From NCBI GenBank assembly GCA_003224635.1, contig QHZK01000059.1, forward strand, positions 1 to 14,815: a stretch of DNA of 14,815 nt, in the 5' to 3' direction. The translations under genes were made by a program, and so were the position numbers. The stretch's first letter is position 1; each line of letters starts with the position of its first letter. Under the pieces are notes generated by a model, which was given only the letters and a program-made list of their open reading frames with translations, ran no database searches and was not told the origin of the DNA. Origin of the DNA: Acidobacteriota bacterium (lineage in GTDB: Bacteria; Acidobacteriota; Terriglobia; UBA7540). Positions 1 through 9,194 of this stretch are shown in pieces.

Positions 1-92
1 GAGTCAGGAGTCAGGAGACAGAAGTGAGAAGTCAGAAGCCAGGAGTCAGAAGGGCTTCTGACTTCTCACTTCTGTCTCCTGACTCCTGACTC
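1..92. repeat. Perfect 40-bp inverted repeat made of degenerate heptads
   Basis: Bases 1-40 are the exact reverse complement of 53-92, with a 12-base loop at 41-52. The left arm and loop read as seven consecutive 7-base units of consensus RAGTCAG (1-7, 8-14, 15-21, 22-28, 29-35, 36-42, 43-49); the right arm carries the same units inverted. The repeat starts 8 bp past the permease stop codon at 100-102, so transcripts of that gene would run into a very strong hairpin. No T-run is visible after it within the window, so it is called a repeat rather than an intrinsic terminator. It may continue to the left of the window. Confidence 0.9.
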
Positions 93-99
93 CTGCTCT

Positions 100-2355
100 T
101 CACAGGTGCGGTACACGGCGGGACTCGATCTCGCGCAGGTGCTGTCGCAGCCGCGCGAGAACTTCCTGGTCCTTGCCCTCAGCGATTTCGCGCTCGAGCT
201 CCTGCAGCGCAAAATGGACGATGTCGTGGTGGTGAAGGTCGCACCCGCACTGATCGCTGAAGCGCAGCCACAGCCTGTGCAACTCGTCGATCTCCTTGGG
301 GGTGAGATGAGGCGCGTGCGGCCCGAGGTACTTGATATACTCCTGGCCAGTAGGAGAGTAGATTTCGAGCGTGAGCTGCGGTTTGGGCGGAGGCAGGCGC
401 TCCCAGGCGAGGCCGGCCAGGCGCGCCTCCTCGTCGGCAGGCACTCTGGGCGAGAGGCCCAGCACTACAGTGGAAGACTGGAGCGCCTGAGCGGCCCGCA
501 AGATGCCATCCCAGACATCGGTGGCCGCAAAAACGGCCAAGTGGGCGGTCTTTCCGTTCTTCTCCGCCAGATTGAGGGCCCGCGTGAAGAGTTCCTGCTC
601 CTTGAAGGTGAAGAGCTGCTCGGGTTCGAGGTCATGCTCACCCGACCCTCCCCGCCGGAGCACGCGGATGTGGAGCACGACCACGTCCTGACGCTCCGGA
701 TTGACCCGCTTGAGGACCGCCTCGAGGTTGTAGAGGGTGTTGTAATCCCGCACCATAACCGCGATGTTCCCGGGACGAACGCCCAGCACCGCCGGGGAAA
801 TCTCTTCGGCGGACTGCAAATGGAATTGGTCGAGCTCGGAGTGGGCCGCGCCGCGCTTCTGGGAGATTCGTTCTGAGGCGGTGAAGATTCCGAAGAAGAT
901 GATCGTAAAGGCGACTCCCGAGATGGTTGCGATCTGCTTCGTGAAGAGATTGATGACGGCGGTGGCGAACAGAGTAAGCGTGATGAAGATCAGGCCAAGG
1001 GGAATTTCATACGGGCCCAGCCGGAGGTTCAAGGGAACGCGATAATCGCGTGGGCCGGGTTCCGTGAAGCGCAGCACCAGGACGGCCAGGCCCTTCGTCG
1101 CAAAACTCCAGATCACGCCGAACGCGTACGCCTGGCCCAGGAGGTTCACATCTCCGCGGCTCAGCAGAATGGTGAAGAGCTGGAGCCCGACGACCAGGTT
1201 GATGATGCGGTGCGAGGTGCCGAAGCGCGGGTGCGGACGGCGGAACCAATCCGCCAGAACGCCGTCCTCGGAGACGCGGTTGAGCACGCCGTTCGAGCCC
1301 ACAATCGCCGTGTTCACCGCGCCCGCGAGGATCATAATGCCCACCACGACCACGAAGGCGTGGAAGGCGAGACGGAGCGGCAGCGGTCCGACCACGTGCA
1401 TGGCCAGGCCGCCGATTAGGTTGTCGCTGAAGCTCAGCCGGGTCTTCTGATCGGTAATGATCATGAAGGCGAAGAACGATACGAGCGAGGTGAAAAGCAG
1501 GCTGTAGACAAAAATGATGAAGGCGGTTTTCTTGAGGTTCGGCAGCTTGGGGTGTTCGAGTTCGCGGTAGACTTGGGCCAGCGTCTCGAGCCCGCTCATC
1601 GCCAGGATCGAGTGCCCGAAGGCAATCAAAATACCGACCACCCCGACGAGTTCCGGCAACCTGCTGCCGCGCAACCATCCCAGCGCTTCATTCGAGAAGC
1701 GCAGGTTGGCGGGGCGGGGCCAAGGCGGCAAGTGGCCGCCTCGTACCCACAGCGTGTAGCCGCACCAGCCGATCATCAAGACCACCATCACGGTGGTGAA
1801 TTCCATGATGCGGACGGCCTTCTCGCTCGATTCCTCGATCCCTTTGATGTTCTGCCACCAGAAGTAGAGAGTGACGAGCACGGCGAAGAACGCCGCGGTA
1901 GAGTTTGTGGGTACAGAGCCATGAACGTGCAGGTAACTGAGCACTTCGTTGATGAAACCCGCCAGGTACTGGCCCGCCGAGACCCCGCTGATAGGGCCGG
2001 TGAGGATGTAGTCGAACATCAGAGCCGAGACGGAGACCTTGGCCAGAGTCGAGCCCATCGCCTCCTTGACCACGCGGTAGACGCCGCCCCGCACGAACAT
2101 GCTGCAGCTTTCCACGTACATCTGGCAAACCGCGTAGGCGAAGAGCATCACCGCCAGGATGAACCAGGGCGCTGTAGGCCCGATGGCCTTCTCCGCGATG
2201 CCGCCGGCGTAAAAAGCCGAGGAAGCAAGGTCATTCAGGACAATGGCGGCCGCCTGCCAGAAGGAGATAAACGTGAGCATGGCCGTCGTGGCCAATAAGA
2301 CTCGCGGCAGTTGCGGCGTCCCGCCAACCGGCTGATCAGTAGCCTTGGTTGCCAT
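100..2355 (-). CDS. APC-superfamily amino acid permease with C-terminal universal-stress-like domain
   Basis: This is an inner-membrane transporter of 751 residues, probably a proton-coupled amino acid or amine importer. About 12 hydrophobic helices can be seen between residues 20 and 497 (for example 62-83, 152-173, 181-205, 233-260, 278-300, 330-353, 450-470 and 478-493). TM1 is broken by small and polar residues, as is usual in APC proteins. Residues 525-751 are soluble. They begin with a beta-strand-like stretch followed by MVRDYNTLYNLEAVL and resemble a universal stress protein (USP) fold, which may sense ligand or regulate transport. The tail also has an HHHDIVHFALQELE motif at 708-721. 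Plain APC permeases are about 450-500 residues, so the tail is an addition. The ATG at 2355 has no clear Shine-Dalgarno, but hydrophobic sequence starts soon after it. The gene lies downstream of the GH31 gene on the same strand with a 203-bp gap. The family is clear; the substrate is unknown. Confidence 0.85.
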   Translation of the reverse strand: MATKATDQPVGGTPQLPRVLLATTAMLTFISFWQAAAIVLNDLASSAFYAGGIAEKAIGPTAPWFILAVMLFAYAVCQMYVESCSMFVRGGVYRVVKEAMGSTLAKVSVSALMFDYILTGPISGVSAGQYLAGFINEVLSYLHVHGSVPTNSTAAFFAVLVTLYFWWQNIKGIEESSEKAVRIMEFTTVMVVLMIGWCGYTLWVRGGHLPPWPRPANLRFSNEALGWLRGSRLPELVGVVGILIAFGHSILAMSGLETLAQVYRELEHPKLPNLKKTAFIIFVYSLLFTSLVSFFAFMIITDQKTRLSFSDNLIGGLAMHVVGPLPLRLAFHAFVVVVGIMILAGAVNTAIVGSNGVLNRVSEDGVLADWFRRPHPRFGTSHRIINLVVGLQLFTILLSRGDVNLLGQAYAFGVIWSFATKGLAVLVLRFTEPGPRDYRVPLNLRLGPYEIPLGLIFITLTLFATAVINLFTKQIATISGVAFTIIFFGIFTASERISQKRGAAHSELDQFHLQSAEEISPAVLGVRPGNIAVMVRDYNTLYNLEAVLKRVNPERQDVVVLHIRVLRRGGSGEHDLEPEQLFTFKEQELFTRALNLAEKNGKTAHLAVFAATDVWDGILRAAQALQSSTVVLGLSPRVPADEEARLAGLAWERLPPPKPQLTLEIYSPTGQEYIKYLGPHAPHLTPKEIDELHRLWLRFSDQCGCDLHHHDIVHFALQELEREIAEGKDQEVLARLRQHLREIESRRVPHL

Positions 2356-2532
2356 GGGGTGTCTTGGGCGTACCTGAATCGGTGTTCTTCAAAGCCATCG
2401 AAACTGAAGACTGCTGGACGAGGATTGCTTCAAAGGGATTCTCTCACAGATAATGGACAACGATACAACTTTTTTGTGTCAGTCCGAAAGTCCGGCTAAG
2501 GGCCCGTCCTTAGAGGGCGGCGGCAAAAGCGA

Positions 2533-2550
2533 CCGCACGACGGTGTGCGG
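2533..2550 (-). terminator. Possible weak hairpin terminator after the GH31 gene
   Basis: CCGCAC at 2533-2538 pairs with GTGCGG at 2545-2550 around a 6-base loop, 8 bp past the GH31 stop codon. Read on the minus strand, the stem is followed after four bases by TTTT. The stem is short and the T-run is brief, so termination would be partial at best. A second small palindrome, CTAAGG/CCTTAG, lies at 2496-2513. The rest of the 203-bp spacer up to the permease start shows no recognisable element. Confidence 0.3.
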
Positions 2551-2558
2551 CGGGCTTG

Positions 2559-5072
2559 TCACGGAGAGTCGTACCCAGGGCGTGGTTCAAGCGCAATTCG
2601 AGTCGTAAGCGCTAGGCCGCCGTCCGGCTGCTTGATCCAAATGAGGTTCGAGTTGTCATCGTAAAACCAGCCCTTCGGCGCCTGGTCAAGCCGGTCCAGG
2701 GAGGGAACGCGCTCGACGACCTTCTCTCCCGCTTCGATCGACACCGGTGACTTAGGCTGGCCGTGGACTTTGAACACCAGCGAACGGTCTGGTGGCTTGT
2801 AAGAACCCTCCCGCACGGAGACTTGTACGGTCATGGCGGCTTGCTGTCGCGAGACGCTGACGCGCTGGCGCAGCGCCAAGCCGCGCTGGTAGCCGAAGCT
2901 GATGCCGTCGTCCTCGTAGTAGTCGCGCTCAGAATTGCCGTCGGGCCCAGCGAGGGGATAGATCTCGAACGTCAGCGGATTGATCGGAGCCTCATCCGTG
3001 TACTGGACCACCTGCTGCGTCGGCACGATAGCGCCGGCGCGCACAAAAATCGGGATGCGCTCGAGGGGCGCGTCCACGGTGACGTCGGCGGGACCCGTGT
3101 AGCGCCGGTCGGTCCAGAAATCGTACCAGTCACCGCGCGGCAGGTACACGCCCCACTTGATTTCCCCATCCTTCACCACGGGCGCCACCAGCAAGTCGTC
3201 CCCAAAGAGGAACTCCTCGTTCTGTCCTACGGCCTGCGGGTCGTCCGAGTAATCGAGCAGCAGCGCGCGCATGACCGGCAGTCCCGTCTCGGCGCTTTCG
3301 TGAAACGCGTTGTAGAGATAGGGAAGCAGCCGGTATCGCAGCTCGATGGACTTCCGGTTGATGTCTTCCATCCGGTTGCCGAACGACCACGGCTCCTGGT
3401 TGCGGCTACCGAGCTCGGTGTGCGTGCGGCAGTAAGGATAGAAGACTCCGGCTTCGAGCCAGCGCGTGTAAAGCTCGGGACTGGGGCTCAGAGCAAACCC
3501 GCCGACGTCCGCGCCAGCCAGCGCCAGGCCCGAGAGCCCCATCGTCATCAGCTCGGGCAGGCTGATGCGCAGGTGGTTCCAGGTGCTCGAGTTGTCGCCC
3601 GTCCACACCGCGGCGTAACGCTCGCCGCCGGCGTACGTGGCGCGCGTGATGACCAGGGGCCGCTCGTCGGGTCGCGCGCTGAGCAAGCCGTCGCGCGTGC
3701 CCTCGGACATCAGCATGCCGTAGATGTTGTGGACCTTCGCGTGCGGGCTGTCGAGTCCGTGGTCATAGTGGACCGCGTCCAAGTCCATGGTCTTAGACGG
3801 CACTTCAAAGACGGCGGGCTCGTTCATGTCGTTCCAAATGCCGGCCACGCCGTCGCTGAGCAGTCCCTTGTAAAGCGATCCCCACCAGGCGCGCGCCTTG
3901 TCCGACGTGAAGTCGGGGAAGACGCTCTCGCCGGGCCACACCTTGCCGACGTAGGGTTTTCCGTCCGGCGTTTTCACGAAGTAGTCTCCCGCGACTCCCT
4001 GTTGATAGGCCCAGTAATTCGGGTCCACCTTGATTCCCGGGTCGATGATGGTGACCACTCGAAAGCCCTGCCGGCGCAAGTCAGAAAGCATGCGGGGCGG
4101 GTCGGGGAAGCGCGACTTGTCCCAGGTGAAGACGCGGTAGCCGTCCATGTAATGGATGTCGAGGAAAATCGCGTCGCAGGGGATGCGCCGCTGGCGGAAA
4201 TTGTCGGCGATGAACCGGACCGTGCTCTCGGGATAGTAGCTGTAGCGGCACTGGTGGTAGGCGATCGACCAGCGCGGAGGGAGCGGCGTGCGTCCCACCA
4301 GCTCGGTGTAACGGCCGAGCACTTTCTTCGGATCAGGCCCGTAGAAAAAATAGTAGTTGATGTCTCCCCCTTCGGCGCCGAAGGAATAATACTGGGGTGA
4401 CTCGGCCCCCATGTCGAACGACGAGCGCCAGGTGTTGTCAAAGAAAATTCCGTAGGCGCGGCCGTGGCGCAGTCCGATGAAGAAGGGAATGGTCTCGTAA
4501 AGCGGATCGGTGGACTCCTCCCAACCGTAGGCGTCGGTATTCCACATCACGTAGGCGTGGCCGCGCTTGTCGAGCGGGCCGGCCTTTTCGCCCAGACCGA
4601 AGTAGTGTTCGTCGGGCGGCATCCACTTCCACGAGCGGACGCGCGCCCCGTCCCATGCCGTCCCCAGGGTGTCCGAGTCCTTCGAGATCAGCCGCCCGCC
4701 GCGATCGTAGAAGGCTAAACGGAAGGGAGAGAGCTGGGCCCGGACTTCGAGCTCCGCCGTCCGCATGACGCGCGTGCCGCCGCTGCCGCCGGACTCTACT
4801 GCAGCCTGCGGCCAGTCCGTCTTGACAACGGCATAGGAATAATCGGGCGCGGGTGTTCTTCCCCGCGCCATGCGCACGCGGATGATGTCGGGCGCGAGCA
4901 CAGTCACAGTCACTGTCGCCTGTGGGTTGTGAAATGCGATCTGGTTGCCGGCAGGCGGGGAAGCAGTCATGGCGCCGATGCCGTGCCACTCGGCGCGAAG
5001 TGGAGCGCTTGCCAGCAGAGAAGCGCTAAACGCGAGAACGAGCGCAAAGTGTGAACTGAATTTCTCTTTCAA
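2559..5072 (-). CDS. Exported glycoside hydrolase family 31 (alpha-glucosidase type)
   Basis: This is a retaining GH31 hydrolase of 837 residues, expected to release glucose or xylose from alpha-linked oligosaccharides outside the cytoplasm. Residues 1-27 form a signal peptide (KEKF, a hydrophobic core, then ASAPLRA). A GH31 N-terminal beta-sandwich covers about 50-250, with FGLGEKAGPLDKRG near 158. The (beta/alpha)8 barrel covers about 260-600 and C-terminal beta domains follow. The nucleophile is Asp415 in WNDMNEP and the acid/base is Asp493 in WTGDNSS, so the active site looks intact. The frame is open back to an ATG at 5201, but those 43 codons lie largely inside a palindromic repeat. TTG at 5070-5072 is preferred because GGAGG sits 5 bases before it and it gives a clean signal peptide. 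Specificity (alpha-glucosidase, alpha-xylosidase or similar) cannot be fixed by reading. Confidence 0.9.
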   Translation of the reverse strand: MKEKFSSHFALVLAFSASLLASAPLRAEWHGIGAMTASPPAGNQIAFHNPQATVTVTVLAPDIIRVRMARGRTPAPDYSYAVVKTDWPQAAVESGGSGGTRVMRTAELEVRAQLSPFRLAFYDRGGRLISKDSDTLGTAWDGARVRSWKWMPPDEHYFGLGEKAGPLDKRGHAYVMWNTDAYGWEESTDPLYETIPFFIGLRHGRAYGIFFDNTWRSSFDMGAESPQYYSFGAEGGDINYYFFYGPDPKKVLGRYTELVGRTPLPPRWSIAYHQCRYSYYPESTVRFIADNFRQRRIPCDAIFLDIHYMDGYRVFTWDKSRFPDPPRMLSDLRRQGFRVVTIIDPGIKVDPNYWAYQQGVAGDYFVKTPDGKPYVGKVWPGESVFPDFTSDKARAWWGSLYKGLLSDGVAGIWNDMNEPAVFEVPSKTMDLDAVHYDHGLDSPHAKVHNIYGMLMSEGTRDGLLSARPDERPLVITRATYAGGERYAAVWTGDNSSTWNHLRISLPELMTMGLSGLALAGADVGGFALSPSPELYTRWLEAGVFYPYCRTHTELGSRNQEPWSFGNRMEDINRKSIELRYRLLPYLYNAFHESAETGLPVMRALLLDYSDDPQAVGQNEEFLFGDDLLVAPVVKDGEIKWGVYLPRGDWYDFWTDRRYTGPADVTVDAPLERIPIFVRAGAIVPTQQVVQYTDEAPINPLTFEIYPLAGPDGNSERDYYEDDGISFGYQRGLALRQRVSVSRQQAAMTVQVSVREGSYKPPDRSLVFKVHGQPKSPVSIEAGEKVVERVPSLDRLDQAPKGWFYDDNSNLIWIKQPDGGLALTTRIALEPRPGYDSP

Positions 5073-5130
5073 GCCAGCCTCCAGAGTTACCGACGCGTAT
5101 GCCACCTCATCTGCCCTTCGCACTGCAGCC

Positions 5131-5215
5131 TGTAGCGGCGGTCTAAGCCTGCCCTTGGAAGGGACGGCCGACTTAAAATTCTCCAACCTTCCGGCGCTCA
5201 TGGAGCGCCGCTACA
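5131..5215. repeat. TGTAGCGGCG palindromic element, copy 1
   Basis: TGTAGCGGCG at 5131-5140 is exactly complementary to CGCCGCTACA at 5206-5215. Inside are two hairpins: CCCTT/AAGGG at 5152-5163, and GGCGCTC/GAGCGCC at 5193-5209 with a 3-base loop. The element lies between the GH31 gene and the divergent kinase gene. It overlaps the upstream open frame of GH31, whose apparent start at 5201 falls within the hairpin. It is related to copies at 12822-12886 and 13497-13600. Confidence 0.85.
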
Positions 5216-5310
5216 GCAGACGCTCCAAGATCCTCGATCAGCCGGTCACAGTTTGAGAACGCCGGCGCGAAAAGTCAACGGGCAGGAACCTGGTGGCCGT
5301 TGCGCTTCCT

Positions 5311-5336
5311 AATTCATCATTCATCATTCATAATTC
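5311..5336. repeat. Heptad tandem repeat, ATTCATC units
   Basis: Three successive 7-base units (ATTCATC, ATTCATC, ATTCATA at 5312-5332) are followed by ATTC, in AT-rich sequence that contrasts with the GC-rich genes. The array ends 21 bp before the kinase start codon. The same sequence in reverse orientation lies after the kinase gene at 7441-7483. Confidence 0.8.
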
Positions 5337-5357
5337 GGCATTCTCAAGGGTAGCCCC

Positions 5358-7409
5358 GTGGACGTCGCTTTCGAGCTCACGCCGCTTGCGGCCACGAAGC
5401 TGATCGCCTATAGCTTCGGCGCCCTCATCTACCTGTTCCTGATGACGCTGATCCTCGGGCAGCGGAGGCTGAGGCGCTTCGAGTGGCTGCTCTTTGCCCT
5501 GATGGCCGCTTTGTTCATGTGGAACTCGGGGAACCTTCTCGCCTTGAATCTGTCGCTGGCCTACGGGGTCGCGCCGGCGATTCACGCGCGGCTGGCGCGC
5601 CTGATTCCGTTCTTGGGCGCGATCCTGAGCGCGCCGCTGGTGGTGCACGTTCACGCGGAATACGCGTTCCCGCTGCCTCACGGCGCACGCCGAATTCGTT
5701 TGCAGGGGTTTCCCAAAAAGGCTCTTATTGCGCTCTTCTATGTTCCTTTGATCGCAGCGCCCTGGACAGTTGGGAGGCTCCTGGGCCGCATCGAACTCGA
5801 CCCGCTCGTTGCGCTTCGACCTTTTGTGCGGCCGCTCGTGATGTGGGTCGTCCTGGCGCTCGGCGTCGCTGCGGCTATCAATGCCCGTCTTTGGCACGCG
5901 TCCCGGCATTTGCGCCCGGCGGGCTTGCATGCGTGGTTGGCGGGGATCGAGGCGTTTCTGACGGCGGGGTTCGCATGGACTTACCTGGCGCCCTCGCTCC
6001 CCTTCTTCCCGCAAGGAGGGCTTGGCGGCTATTTTCCCACCCTGCTCATGCTGCTTGCCGTTGTTCCCGGCGCGATCGTGGGCTACTCGATCTTCCGCTA
6101 CAACTTTCTCGACCTTCGGGTACAGCGCAACCTGATCTATTCGCTCCTGGCCATCTTCGCCCTCTTGATCTACCTGAACTTCATCCGACGTCTGAGCGGA
6201 TTTCTCGAACAGCGCGAGATACTGCCATCGGCGGTCACCGAAGGGGTGATGATCTTCATCCTGGTCGTGCTCCTCGAGCCGGTGAAGAAGCGGATCAACC
6301 GGGCTTTGGAGAAAGTTTTCGCGTCGGAGTTCGAGCGCGTCCAGAAGCTCTCGGCGGAGATCCAGGACTTCGCCAAGCGGTCCGGAGAGATCGAAGCCCT
6401 CAAGAGTTTCGTGGAACAGAAAGTCAAGACCGAAATGGGACTCGATCGAGTCACGCTCTGGTTCGGAAAGCGAGCGGCCACGGTTGGAAATCCTTCCGGC
6501 CCGCCTAGCAAGGACCGCCTTTTGGCGATCCGCAGGGGCAGCGAGGTCATCGGCGTGCTCCAGGTGGCGCCAGCGGGGCCGGAGCTTTCGGGCGAGCAGA
6601 TCGCCGCGCTCCAGCTCCTGGCCGACCAATTGGCCGCAGCCATCGAACTCTGCCAGCTCATCGCTGACAAAGTCAATCTCGAGCGCGAGCTGGCGGAGAA
6701 AGCGAAGATGGCTTTCCTGGGCGACATGGCGGCGCGCATCGCCCACAACGTAAAGAATCCGCTGAGCTCGATGAAGACGCTGGTGCAGTTGCTGGAGGAA
6801 GACCCCAGCCTCGGCGAGCGGGTCCGCCAGGACTGCCGGTTGGTGATCTCGGAGATCGACCGCCTGAACGCCAACGTCTCTCAAGTCCTGCGCTATGCGA
6901 AGCCGGCGCGGGACACCGACCGTGCGGTAGACCTTTCAAGAGTGGTCAGCGGCGTTGTCGCGGTCATGCGCGCCGAAGCCGAGCGTCGTCACGTGGGGCT
7001 GGAATTCATACCTCCTTCGGGCTCCTGTCTGGTCGAGGGCGGGGAAGAGGCTGCCACCGACATCGTTTCGAATCTGGTGGTCAACGCGATCGAGGCAGGC
7101 GCGCCAGAGGGTACCGATCCTTCCCATCAAGAACATCCTGAGCCGAAGGTCACGGTGAGCATCAATGGGGACGACTCCGGACGGGGGCGGGTGCTCCTTT
7201 CGGTCGACGACCAGGGACGAGGGATTCCTCGAGACCTCAAGGCCAGGATTTTTCAACCCTTCTTCACTACCCGTGCTGGAGGCACCGGCCTCGGGCTCGC
7301 CATCGTGGCGCGACGCGCCGAGGAGATCGGTGGTGCGGTAGAATGCGTCAGCCCTCTCGGGCCCGAAGGCGGCACGCGGTTCGTGGTACGATTCCGCGCC
7401 GCCACCTGA
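5358..7409 (+). CDS. Multi-pass membrane sensor histidine kinase
   Basis: The protein has 683 residues and is a membrane sensor kinase that autophosphorylates and passes phosphate to a response regulator. Residues 1-310 hold about nine hydrophobic segments (14-34, 42-65, 81-100, 122-140, 158-178, 192-210, 224-247, 258-276, 291-308), suggesting signal detection within or at the membrane. About 320-435 is GAF-like. The H-box RIAHNVKNPLSSMK has the phospho-acceptor His463. The ATPase domain has an N-box with Asn572 and Asn576, DDQGRGI at 617-623 and GGTGLGLAIV at 641-650. The AHNVKNPL H-box is of the NtrB kind. Domain order also recalls PrsK-type kinases, but their H-box differs and no exosortase gene is seen here. 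The start is GTG, with AAGGG seven bases upstream. The NtrC-type regulator downstream is the likely partner. Confidence 0.93.
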   Translation: MDVAFELTPLAATKLIAYSFGALIYLFLMTLILGQRRLRRFEWLLFALMAALFMWNSGNLLALNLSLAYGVAPAIHARLARLIPFLGAILSAPLVVHVHAEYAFPLPHGARRIRLQGFPKKALIALFYVPLIAAPWTVGRLLGRIELDPLVALRPFVRPLVMWVVLALGVAAAINARLWHASRHLRPAGLHAWLAGIEAFLTAGFAWTYLAPSLPFFPQGGLGGYFPTLLMLLAVVPGAIVGYSIFRYNFLDLRVQRNLIYSLLAIFALLIYLNFIRRLSGFLEQREILPSAVTEGVMIFILVVLLEPVKKRINRALEKVFASEFERVQKLSAEIQDFAKRSGEIEALKSFVEQKVKTEMGLDRVTLWFGKRAATVGNPSGPPSKDRLLAIRRGSEVIGVLQVAPAGPELSGEQIAALQLLADQLAAAIELCQLIADKVNLERELAEKAKMAFLGDMAARIAHNVKNPLSSMKTLVQLLEEDPSLGERVRQDCRLVISEIDRLNANVSQVLRYAKPARDTDRAVDLSRVVSGVVAVMRAEAERRHVGLEFIPPSGSCLVEGGEEAATDIVSNLVVNAIEAGAPEGTDPSHQEHPEPKVTVSINGDDSGRGRVLLSVDDQGRGIPRDLKARIFQPFFTTRAGGTGLGLAIVARRAEEIGGAVECVSPLGPEGGTRFVVRFRAAT

Positions 7410-7483
7410 TTTTACATTTTGGATTTTGGATTCTTAAAAATTATGAATTAATTATGAATGATGAATATCATGAATGATGAATT
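7410..7483. repeat. AT-rich heptad repeats: TTTTGGA units, then ATGATGA-type units
   Basis: Immediately after the kinase stop, 7410-7430 reads as three 7-base units (TTTTACA, TTTTGGA, TTTTGGA). A second array at 7441-7483 is built from GAATGAT/ATGATGA units and contains a 16-base stretch (7451-7466) that is the reverse complement of part of the array at 5311-5336. Composition is strongly AT-rich compared with both flanking genes. Confidence 0.75.
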
Positions 7484-7488
7484 AGAAG

Positions 7489-7523
7489 GCTGTCATTCCG
7501 AGCGCGAGCGAGGAATCTCGCTC
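7489..7523. repeat. TGTCATTCCGAGCG-type interspersed repeat with hairpin
   Basis: The sequence TGTCATTCCGAGCG followed by AGCGAGGAATCTCG matches, from memory, a short interspersed motif found in intergenic DNA of several bacterial phyla. GAGCGAG at 7506-7512 pairs with CTCGCTC at 7517-7523 around GAAT. There is one copy in this window. Nothing recognisable is seen between 7524 and 7604. Confidence 0.5.
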
Positions 7524-7604
7524 TGAAAACGAATATCCCACGAGACTCCTGGTCACCAGGGGCTTCTTCAATGGCAGACCAGGCAGTTTTCAGCAAAGCG
7601 CTTA

Positions 7605-7758
7605 TTGAGTGTTACCTGATAGAGTGACGTCATGCGCCCCTCACCCGGCTATGCGCGCTACCCTCTCCCGCAAGGGGAGAGGGCATGAATCCAACCTCTT
7701 TCTCCCCTCGCCCCTTTGCGGGAGAGGGGCCGGGGGGTGAGGGGCTTGTCACTCAATT
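7605..7758. repeat. CCCTCTCCC palindromic element, copy A
   Basis: An outer stem pairs GCCCCTCACCC (7636-7646) with GGGTGAGGGGC (7735-7745). Inside are two hairpins: CCCTCTCCC/GGGAGAGGG at 7661-7683, and GCCCCT/AGGGGC at 7710-7730. TTGAGTG at 7605-7611 and CACTCAA at 7750-7756 form a further inverted pair that may mark the element ends. Bases 7661-7690 are identical to 10420-10449. The element ends about 30 bp before the response regulator start, so it lies in that gene's leader or promoter region. Confidence 0.85.
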
Positions 7759-7789
7759 ATGCAAAGCTCAGTAGAATTCGAAATCGAAA

Positions 7790-9187
<1,398 letters not shown>

Positions 9188-9194
9188 GGACGCT

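Noticed and set aside
1..92. CRISPR-like array
   Set aside because: The 7-base units are contiguous with no spacers and form one palindrome; no cas gene is present.
106..876. 256-codon open frame opposite the permease gene
   Set aside because: Its composition (rich in Arg, Glu, Val and Leu with no domain) is typical of an antisense shadow in GC-rich DNA, and the permease on the other strand has clear family features.
2763..4400. 545-codon open frame opposite GH31
   Set aside because: It is fully antisense to the conserved GH31 barrel and has His/Arg/Val-rich sequence without recognisable motifs. It is a GC-driven shadow.
5328..6884. 518-codon open frame opposite the kinase gene
   Set aside because: It is antisense to the kinase, with a run of charged and Gln-rich residues and no domain. 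The kinase has intact catalytic boxes.
7742..7765. Possible sigma-54 promoter before the response regulator
   Set aside because: The best candidate has GT instead of GG and an 11-base instead of 10-base spacing to GC, and it lies in the end of a repeat element that has a second copy elsewhere.
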